A stretch of DNA of 9,693 nucleotides from Phycisphaeraceae bacterium. GTDB taxonomy: Bacteria; Planctomycetota; Phycisphaerae; Phycisphaerales; UBA1924. The notes beneath the pieces are model-generated. The model was given only the letters and a program-made list of their open reading frames with translations, searched no databases and was not told where the DNA came from. The DNA is taken from NCBI GenBank assembly GCA_009827205.1, contig WUAK01000094.1:1-9693 (forward strand), given 5' to 3'. This document shows, one piece after another, positions 1 through 5,309 of the stretch (within the stretch, counting starts at the first letter, position 1; every line of letters starts with the position of its first letter). The position numbers were made by a program, and so were the translations under genes.

Positions 1-506
1 GCCGGGACGCAAAAGAACGGGAAGCTGGATGGCGTGTCTCCGGCGGTGCCGTCTGCGTTCTGATACGTGAGTATCGATGGGAACGGCGAGCCTTCGTACG
101 CACCTGTCACCTGCCCGACCAGTGTGAATGTGTGAACAGACACCGCATCAAATGACATGATGTGGAGCGGGTTGCTCGAGTCTGGTCCGCCCGGATTGTT
201 CAGGGGCGGCAGCGTATTCCCACCAACAAAGTCAATCGATGTACCTGTCACTGTCAGATCGGCATCGCCGAAGAATTCACTATCGAAAGCTGGGTTGTAT
301 TCGACATTTGCAAAGTCATTACCGGTGAACGTGAATCCGATATCCGCTATCACAGCGAGCACCGGCCCCTCTGGGTTGAGCAGTTGCGCACCAAGGTGAT
401 AACGAATACCGTCATCAGTCGTCAGACAGAACTCAAGCTCAGTCTGTGCCTGCAAAGTGCTGGTCGCTACGCCACACACAAATAACAGCGCAGCCTTCGA
501 TCTCAT
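1..506 (-). CDS. Secreted protein of unknown function, 5' part only
   Basis: The minus strand is open without a stop from an ATG at 506 to the left edge, about 168 codons, so the 3' end is missing from the window. The product starts MRSKAALLFVCGVATS and then LQAQ, a typical Sec signal peptide with cleavage near LQA-Q at residues 20-21. The mature part is acidic, rich in Gly, Thr, Phe and Asn, and alternates hydrophobic stretches in the way of beta-sandwich extracellular proteins. Only two cysteines lie after the signal peptide, at about residues 27 and 166. A strong GGAGG six bases before the ATG fixes the start. I do not recognise the family. The style matches the secreted proteins common in Phycisphaerae that often end in a sorting or dockerin-like tail, but any such tail would lie outside the window. 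The coding call is firm; the function is unknown. Confidence 0.75.
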   Translation of the reverse strand, partial: MRSKAALLFVCGVATSTLQAQTELEFCLTTDDGIRYHLGAQLLNPEGPVLAVIADIGFTFTGNDFANVEYNPAFDSEFFGDADLTVTGTSIDFVGGNTLPPLNNPGGPDSSNPLHIMSFDAVSVHTFTLVGQVTGAYEGSPFPSILTYQNADGTAGDTPSSFPFFCVP

Positions 507-512
507 CTATAT

Positions 513-517
513 CCTCC
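513..517 (-). promoter_or_regulatory. Shine-Dalgarno site of the partial secreted-protein gene
   Basis: The minus strand reads GGAGG with a six-base spacer before the ATG at 506. It is the best ribosome-binding site in the window and decides the start of the left-edge gene. Confidence 0.7.
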
Positions 518-590
518 GTAAACCGGTCTTGCAACTCACTCCAGCCCTGCCGGGTTTCTTGTGCATATTTTACACGATACTCGAACCAAT

Positions 591-1151
591 ATGCATGCCG
601 ATCCGGATAAATATGTACAAATGCTCAACGCCTACCACACCGACGCCAGAGGGCAGAGCGTGCCTATCGCGACCTTGAGCCAGATCAAGCGAGCCGGGGT
701 ATCTCGGCATGAGCTCAGGCTACCCAATGAATGCGCAAGCGAGTACACCAAGCGTTTCGAGTCCACGCAGCACCACTGGACAGCGCTCATCGCGTTCTTG
801 GGCGTGTTCCCGGCATTTCTCATCCCGGTACGCATCGCACAAATGAAGGCCGGGCTCCCACCCTACGTGTTCCTTGTTTTATTTATTTCGCTCGTGGCAC
901 TCTTTGTCTTGATCGCCAAGCTGCTCTGGAGACAACTCTTCGCGGACCGATTCGTCGACACACTCAAAAGACATCGGTATTGCCCGTCATGCGTCTACGA
1001 CCTCACACGTGTCCCCTCACAGCACGACAATTGCAAAGTCTGCCCCGAATGCGGCTCGGCCTGGCATATTCCAGAGGACCTTCAGCCAAAGCCCTTCAAA
1101 CCAGAAATGAGCCTGCGCGAACAGCGCGGCCTATTCTGGCCGCTTGCATAG
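591..1151 (+). CDS. Small two-helix membrane protein with C-terminal zinc ribbon
   Basis: The product is 186 residues if it starts at ATG 591; a GTG at 561 would add ten residues, and no good ribosome-binding site separates the two. A polar N-terminal part of about 60 residues is followed by two hydrophobic segments at about 62-83 (TALIAFLGVFPAFLIPV) and 91-113 (YVFLVLFISLVALFVLIA). Then comes a cysteine cluster CPSC (C131, C134), C148 and CPEC (C151, C154). The order CxxC...YDL...CPEC is a treble-clef or zinc-ribbon-like motif seen in many small planctomycete membrane proteins. The C-terminal tail is proline-rich and probably cytoplasmic. The gene diverges from the left-edge gene and converges on the cupredoxin gene, so it is probably transcribed alone. 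The function is unknown; zinc binding is inferred from the cysteines. A second protein here (4576-5274) has a similar ribbon, but at its N-terminus. Confidence 0.65.
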   Translation: MHADPDKYVQMLNAYHTDARGQSVPIATLSQIKRAGVSRHELRLPNECASEYTKRFESTQHHWTALIAFLGVFPAFLIPVRIAQMKAGLPPYVFLVLFISLVALFVLIAKLLWRQLFADRFVDTLKRHRYCPSCVYDLTRVPSQHDNCKVCPECGSAWHIPEDLQPKPFKPEMSLREQRGLFWPLA

Positions 1152-1154
1152 CCT

Positions 1155-1208
1155 TTGCAAAATACAAGCTGCTGGGTGAAGTCTTACAGAGCAAGACCGA
1201 TCAGCAGC
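1155..1208 (-). terminator. Candidate terminator of the cupredoxin/dockerin gene
   Basis: On the minus strand GCTGCTG (1208-1202) pairs with CAGCAGC (1174-1168), and inside it GTCTT (1197-1193) pairs with AAGAC (1185-1181) around a seven-base loop. The structure overlaps the TGA stop. It is followed on the minus strand by the T-rich stretch TTGTATTTTGC. This fits an imperfect Rho-independent terminator between two convergent genes. The internal loop (four and six bases) and the interrupted T run make it uncertain. Confidence 0.35.
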
Positions 1209-2409
1209 CAGCGTTAAAGTTATTGATCCACGCCGTAAAGTCGGTCGGTGTGCAGGCATTATCGCCGTTCTGATCGCACTCGGGCAGGTTGTTGTTGAAC
1301 GCGTTGATCCATGCCGTGAAGTCGGTCGGGGTGACGGCACCGTCGCCGTTGACGTCGGCAAGGCAGTCGCTCTCAACAGTCCATGTGAAGTTCCCGATCT
1401 TGATGGTTCCCCCATTGGCGGATCCGCCACGGACAAACTCAATCCAAGAGATGGTGATGCCCTCGTCAGGGAACGCGTTCAGGTCCCAGGTCGGTGAAAG
1501 CGACTCGTTGTCCTGTGCCGGGAATGCAGCATCGCTGAAATCGGCCAATGTGTAGCCTGAATCAGATAGGGGAACACCGTCGATGGGACCACCCGAACCG
1601 GGCAGAACACCAATTACATAATCGCCCTGAGGGAATTGGTTGAGCAGAGTGCTGTCAAGGGCGCTGATCGAAGCTGGCCCTGTTGAATCAAGAATGTACA
1701 CACCACTGTCAACATCAACCTGAAAGTCTACGAGCGCGCCAAAGAAGTCACCCCCGTTGCCACCACTGTCGTTGTCGGGCATCGTCTCGTTGATTGCGAA
1801 GTAGCCTGATACAGGCTGACCGATCGAGAAGTCATCAGACAGATCTGCAGAGCCGAAGGACTGAATCTCAATAATTTCAGCCGTAAACGAGTGCACTGTC
1901 GGCTCAGCGTTCGGGTCGTACACATCGATCCTTCCCGTCATGCCCGGATGTCCTGTGATCGTGCAGGTGTAAAAATACGTGCCGACGTCTTCGGCTGTCG
2001 GGGTCCAGGTGATTAAGTCGGTCGTGGGTCCGGGGTCAGCCGTGAAATCAGCTATCGGCTGAAGAGTCGCAGCGTTGATCACCGAGCTGTTGAAAGTCGT
2101 TCTGTTGTACGCACCGTCTTCGCCTGAGACAGGTAGTGTGTCGTCGCAGATCGCAAACGGGTGTGAACCGTCGAACCTCTGAAACGTGTACGTCTGCCCC
2201 ACCGCGATCTCGAGTGTCGGGTCTTGCAGGTTCGAGAACGTACCGCTGCTGTCTGTCCATTCAAAGAGGTAGTGACTCACTCCAAACGAGAGCAACTCAA
2301 CTGCCACTCCGCTCTCAACACGGTAGCGATCAAATCCGAGATCAATCGTCTGCGCAGAAGCAGAGCCGGTGATTGCGAGTACAGCTATAGCGGAGATTCG
2401 GCGAGGCAT
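1201..2409 (-). CDS. Secreted cupredoxin-domain protein with C-terminal GC-type dockerin-like tail
   Basis: The product has 402 residues. Residues 1-20 are a signal peptide ending ASA-Q. Residues 40-165 look like a type-1-copper (plastocyanin-like) domain: H83 in GSHPF, then C149, H154 and M157 in YTCTITGHPGM, which is the usual His plus Cys-x4-His-x2-Met ligand set. Residues 171-345 form a separate beta-rich region (FSIGQPVSGYF near 194) resembling the middle domains of planctomycete exported or PEP-CTERM-type proteins. Residues 352-402 hold two EF-hand-like units, DVNGDG and DQNGDN, each followed by TPTDFTAWIN, and the protein ends in AGC. This is the GC-type dockerin-like tail common in Phycisphaerae. 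The start is supported by AAAGGA five bases upstream. The protein is likely exported, binds copper and attaches to the surface or a partner. Whether it transfers electrons or only binds copper cannot be told. No oxidase or cytochrome gene is adjacent. Confidence 0.88.
   Translation of the reverse strand: MPRRISAIAVLAITGSASAQTIDLGFDRYRVESGVAVELLSFGVSHYLFEWTDSSGTFSNLQDPTLEIAVGQTYTFQRFDGSHPFAICDDTLPVSGEDGAYNRTTFNSSVINAATLQPIADFTADPGPTTDLITWTPTAEDVGTYFYTCTITGHPGMTGRIDVYDPNAEPTVHSFTAEIIEIQSFGSADLSDDFSIGQPVSGYFAINETMPDNDSGGNGGDFFGALVDFQVDVDSGVYILDSTGPASISALDSTLLNQFPQGDYVIGVLPGSGGPIDGVPLSDSGYTLADFSDAAFPAQDNESLSPTWDLNAFPDEGITISWIEFVRGGSANGGTIKIGNFTWTVESDCLADVNGDGAVTPTDFTAWINAFNNNLPECDQNGDNACTPTDFTAWINNFNAGC
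1204..1356 (-). repeat. Duplicated 27-residue EF-hand-like dockerin unit
   Basis: Two in-frame copies lie 81 bases apart, coding for residues 352-378 and 379-402 of the cupredoxin protein. Both contain an Asp/Asn-rich loop (DVNGDG or DQNGDN) and then TPTDFTAWIN. The DNA copies are still similar, sharing TTGATCCA at 1223-1230 and 1304-1311 (plus strand) and AGTCGGTCGG further on. The duplication is the normal twofold layout of dockerin-type modules, in which each loop binds one calcium. Confidence 0.75.
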
Positions 2410-2414
2410 GACGG

Positions 2415-2420
2415 TCCTTT
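2415..2420 (-). promoter_or_regulatory. Shine-Dalgarno site of the cupredoxin gene
   Basis: The minus strand reads AAAGGA with a five-base spacer before the ATG at 2409. It supports the start that gives a clean signal peptide. Confidence 0.5.
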
Positions 2421-2571
2421 CGGTGGTGCGAAACTGTGTCCAGAATATCGAGGCCGGGCGTACCAGAAAACAATCCTGAACGGGAAGCAGCAGATTTGTT
2501 GACTTCTTTGTCCAGCTTCACACGTGTCAGGGTCGTCATCAGGCAGATGTACGGATCCGAATTACCTAGCC

Positions 2572-2580
2572 TGATACAAT
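2572..2580 (+). promoter_or_regulatory. Candidate extended -10 promoter of hmgA
   Basis: The plus strand reads TGA followed by TACAAT, a TGn extended -10 with one mismatch to TATAAT. It would start transcription near 2587 and leave a leader of about 60 bases before the hmgA start at 2646. No good -35 stands 17 bases upstream, which fits the extended -10 class. It lies in the 236-base region between the divergent cupredoxin and hmgA genes. Confidence 0.4.
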
Positions 2581-2600
2581 CTGCCACGCATGAACCCCCT

Positions 2601-2625
2601 CCCCCCGGCACTCAGCCCGGCGGGG
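2601..2625 (+). promoter_or_regulatory. GC-only hairpin in the hmgA leader
   Basis: CCCCCCGGC (2601-2609) pairs with GCC, GG and GGGG (2615-2625) around the loop ACTCA. This gives nine G-C pairs with two single-C bulges, at 2618 and 2621. It ends directly before the purine-rich ribosome-binding region AAGAAAGAGG (2626-2635). It may stabilise the leader or affect ribosome access. The pairing is seen in the sequence; any function is inferred. Confidence 0.3.
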
Positions 2626-2645
2626 AAGAAAGAGGCCTCTGTTCC

Positions 2646-3941
2646 ATGCCGTATTACACCAAACTCGGAAAGCTGCCCAAGAAGCGTCACGTCCAGTTCC
2701 GCCGGCCCGACGGCGCCCTCTACTCCGAGGAGCTCTTCGGCACCGAGGGCTTTGTAGGACCGACCAGCACCCTCTACCACATCCACCCACCGACACAAGT
2801 CTCGGGTTGGAAGGCCGTCTACAAAACCAAGCCCGAATACGTCGAGATGGACGTCATGCGAATGCGCCACACGCAGACGCAGGACATCAAACCCGACGGG
2901 GACCCCGTCACCGGACGCGTGGTCCTCTTCGGCAACCCGGACGTCGAGATGGGCATCTGTAACCCAGCCGAGCCCATGAAGTACCACTTCAAGAACGGTC
3001 AGGGCGACGAGTGCCTGTTTGTCCACTACGGATCGGGCACCCTCTACACCATGTTCGGCACACTCAAGTTCGGAAAGAAGGACTACATCGTCATCCCCAA
3101 GGGAACCATCTACCATATGGTCTTCGACGAACGCCCCGACGACGGCTCCGACAACGAAACATTCGGCGGCTACTCCAAGGCCGACATGCCCTACGGCAAG
3201 TTCGTGACCTTCGAGACCGTCAACTCGAGCCACATCCTGCCGCCCCCAACATACCTCTCCAAGAAGACGAGCCAGTTCCTTGAGCACTCGCCCTACTGCG
3301 AGCGCGACCTGGTCATCCCGTTCGAAGACGAAGCGCACCCGCTCTTCTACCACGAGTCGGGCGACTTCGAGGTGCGCATCAAAGCACGCGACACCGTGCA
3401 CAGCTACATGTACTCGTACCACCCCCTCGACGTCGTCGGCTGGGACGGCTGCTACTACCCCTACACCTTCAACATCGACGACTTCGCGCCCATCGTGGGC
3501 AAGCTGCACATGCCGCCGCCCATCCACCAGACGTTCGAAGGTCACAACTTCGTGATCTGCTCGTTCTGCCCGCGGATGCTCGACTTCCACCCGGAAGCGA
3601 TCCCGGTCCCCTACAACCACTCCAACATCGACTCCGACGAGATCCTCTACTACGTCGAGGGCAACTACAAGGCCCGCCGCGGCATCACATCGGGCTCCAT
3701 CAGCGTCCACCCGCAGGGCATCCCCCACGGCCCGCACCCGGGCACCGTCGAGGCGAGCCTGGGCAAGACGTACACGGACGAACTCGCCGTCATGTGCGAC
3801 ACGTTCCGCCCGATGTACCCGACCAAGGCCGCGATCCAGATGGACGACGAGAAGTACCCCGAGTCCTGGCGCGCCGACCATCACGCCCCGCTGCAGAACG
3901 GGCAGGCGAACACGGAGAAACCGGTCAATACCTGGGATTAA
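2646..3941 (+). CDS. hmgA: Homogentisate 1,2-dioxygenase
   Basis: This 431-residue protein is a non-heme iron(II) ring-cleaving enzyme that opens homogentisate to 4-maleylacetoacetate in tyrosine and phenylalanine breakdown, in the cytoplasm. The N-terminus PYYTKLGKLPKKRHVQFRR and the segment LYSEELFGTEGF are typical of the bacterial branch of the family. The C-terminal cupin half keeps the iron ligands: H325 in NHSN, E332 in DSDEILYYVEG and H361 in IPHGPH, equivalent to human His335, Glu341 and His371. The frame is open back to 2436, but the family-like N-terminus begins at ATG 2646, preceded by AAGAAAGAGG with a ten-base spacer. The length is normal for the family. The next gene starts two bases after the stop, so the two may be co-transcribed. 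No maleylacetoacetate isomerase, fumarylacetoacetase or 4-hydroxyphenylpyruvate dioxygenase gene lies in the window. A related dioxygenase with another aromatic substrate is possible but less likely. Confidence 0.92.
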   Translation: MPYYTKLGKLPKKRHVQFRRPDGALYSEELFGTEGFVGPTSTLYHIHPPTQVSGWKAVYKTKPEYVEMDVMRMRHTQTQDIKPDGDPVTGRVVLFGNPDVEMGICNPAEPMKYHFKNGQGDECLFVHYGSGTLYTMFGTLKFGKKDYIVIPKGTIYHMVFDERPDDGSDNETFGGYSKADMPYGKFVTFETVNSSHILPPPTYLSKKTSQFLEHSPYCERDLVIPFEDEAHPLFYHESGDFEVRIKARDTVHSYMYSYHPLDVVGWDGCYYPYTFNIDDFAPIVGKLHMPPPIHQTFEGHNFVICSFCPRMLDFHPEAIPVPYNHSNIDSDEILYYVEGNYKARRGITSGSISVHPQGIPHGPHPGTVEASLGKTYTDELAVMCDTFRPMYPTKAAIQMDDEKYPESWRADHHAPLQNGQANTEKPVNTWD

Positions 3942-3943
3942 GC

Positions 3944-4555
3944 ATGCCGCTGCCAACCGAGGGTGTAGAACGATTCGAAGAATCGGATGATCCACATGGC
4001 TCTTGGCTGTGGTGGTGGATAGTGGGTTGGGCGGTGCTGGTGTCACTCGTTCTGGTTGCAAATTCTGTCATAGATGGCATTGAATGGCATGTACCAGTAC
4101 TATTTCTTAGTATAGTCTTTGGTATCTTTGGAGCATTTTCAGTTCACTTTGTACTGTCAACAAAGCGCGACAAGAAGACTGCAGTAACTCTGGACTGGAG
4201 TCAGCAGGCGATCACAATAGAAAACGGTTACAAAGAGAGCTGGTTTATGGCCGTCTTCGCAGATCCGATCATTACAATCCCCATGTCTGAGCTAATTCGC
4301 GTTGAACCCACCGACGGCATTTCTAGTCACGACGTAGTCTTTACAAACGGCACTGCGTGTATTTCTGAAAACATATATGACTACGATATATTAGTGTCTC
4401 GGTTGCAAGACATTACTATCTCAAATATGCATCCCGATCGCTACGGCACATCTACAGTTAACAAGCTACGACTTGCACTCATATGCTGTATCCTTCTTAT
4501 TCCACTAGCAATCATCAGTTTTCTAATAGCTGGTATCTTATTGGGATTGTTTTAG
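3944..4555 (+). CDS. Three-helix membrane protein of unknown function, relative of the next gene
   Basis: The product has 203 residues and starts MPLPTEGVERF, two bases after the hmgA stop, with no clear ribosome-binding site, so translation may be coupled to hmgA. Hydrophobic segments lie at about 21-40 (tryptophan-rich: WLWWWIVGW), 50-72 and 175-202. Between the second and third is a soluble domain of about 100 residues that starts AVTLDWSQQAITIE (80-93) and continues to ITIPMSELIRVEPTDG. The next protein has the matching SVTIDWEHRAVILE and IVRIPFEDVLEIADTS at the same distance from its second helix, so the two look homologous. The shape (two helices, then a small beta-rich domain) recalls membrane-attached PH-like domains, but this is only a resemblance. 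The gene is AT-rich compared with hmgA: 25 of 60 G+C at 4441-4500 against 41 of 60 at 3661-3720. The family is not recognised. Confidence 0.7.
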   Translation: MPLPTEGVERFEESDDPHGSWLWWWIVGWAVLVSLVLVANSVIDGIEWHVPVLFLSIVFGIFGAFSVHFVLSTKRDKKTAVTLDWSQQAITIENGYKESWFMAVFADPIITIPMSELIRVEPTDGISSHDVVFTNGTACISENIYDYDILVSRLQDITISNMHPDRYGTSTVNKLRLALICCILLIPLAIISFLIAGILLGLF

Positions 4556-4575
4556 TCCATAGGCGTTTTTCCAAC

Positions 4576-5274
4576 ATGCGTCCCCATTCCACTACTGATT
4601 CGCACAACAGGAACAAGGCTACATCTCTCACTTCCTGTCACGGCTGCGGCTACAACCTTGCTGGACTGCCCATCGAGGGAAACTGCCCCGAGTGCAACAT
4701 CGTGTACTACCGGGGCACGCCCGAGTCTTCAAGGTTTGACCTGTTCCGGCCCACGTCAGTATCTCTGCAACTCGTATTCTCGATTATCAGTGCTGCAACC
4801 CTGATCACGCTCTTTGTCTACGTATTCAGCAGCTTTGACCTGCTCTCACTGATCGTCTTCGGCGTACTGATATTCACACCGATGCTGATCGGGCTTCTTT
4901 CGTTCTCTTTCTCAGGATCACGCGTTCTTTCAGTCACCATTGACTGGGAACACCGCGCCGTCATCCTCGAACGTTCGAGAAGAAGCACTGTGCTCAGACG
5001 CCCGAAACACGTCGATATCGTGCGCATCCCTTTCGAAGATGTCTTGGAGATAGCGGACACCTCAACACGCCATCACCCACAGTGTCGACTCAGAACAGCG
5101 TCTATGAGTATCAAGCTGCCTTGCTCCTCAAACACCAGCGACAGCGAGGGACCGGGACTCTGGCTCGTAGCGATCGCGCGTGAGCAGTCTGACTCTGAGA
5201 ACAAAGAGTTTGCAGAGCTCCTTCTGAGACGCAGCGGCAGGCTCAAATATCTTGAGGACCAGGCAGCGTCATAA
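4576..5274 (+). CDS. Membrane protein with N-terminal zinc ribbon and VTIDW domain
   Basis: The product has 232 residues from ATG 4576. The frame is open further upstream, but that part overlaps the previous gene. Residues 21-40 are a zinc-ribbon-like motif, CHGCGYNLAGLP with C21 and C24, then CPEC with C37 and C40. Two hydrophobic segments follow at about 62-85 and 88-112. A soluble domain begins SVTIDWEHRAVILE (119-132) and IVRIPFEDVLEIA (148-160) and ends in a charged helix near 210-228. The soluble domain aligns with that of the preceding gene, which lacks the ribbon. The gap to that gene is 20 bases and both lie on the same strand, so co-transcription is likely. There is no good ribosome-binding site. 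Zinc binding, and an inside location of both soluble parts, are inferred. The function is unknown. Confidence 0.7.
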   Translation: MRPHSTTDSHNRNKATSLTSCHGCGYNLAGLPIEGNCPECNIVYYRGTPESSRFDLFRPTSVSLQLVFSIISAATLITLFVYVFSSFDLLSLIVFGVLIFTPMLIGLLSFSFSGSRVLSVTIDWEHRAVILERSRRSTVLRRPKHVDIVRIPFEDVLEIADTSTRHHPQCRLRTASMSIKLPCSSNTSDSEGPGLWLVAIAREQSDSENKEFAELLLRRSGRLKYLEDQAAS

Positions 5275-5309
5275 CCACCAATCAGAATCATGGATCCAGA
5301 CCGATATCA

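Noticed and set aside
731..1273. Second plus-strand frame of 180 codons overlapping the small zinc-ribbon gene
   Set aside because: It is Arg/Pro/Leu-rich with no domain, and the alternative frame has helices and a CxxC motif. It also runs into the convergent gene.
2499..2527. TTGACT at 2499-2504 as a -35 box for hmgA
   Set aside because: At the right spacing the sequence is ACGTGT, which is no -10 box; the TACAAT at 2575 is much too far away to pair with it.
2436..2645. In-frame upstream extension of hmgA by 70 codons
   Set aside because: The extension has no family similarity, it covers the promoter-like element and leader hairpin, and the normal N-terminus with a ribosome-binding site begins at 2646.
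2590..2760. Short frame starting at ATG 2590 in the hmgA leader, possible upstream ORF
   Set aside because: It lacks a ribosome-binding site, its residues are Pro/Ser/Arg-rich shadow sequence, and most of it overlaps hmgA in another frame.
2562..4061. A long open frame of 499 codons on the minus strand, antisense to hmgA
   Set aside because: It is rich in Val, Arg, Asp and Leu in the pattern expected when a GC-rich coding strand is read backwards, shows no family motif, and lies over a gene with clear catalytic residues.
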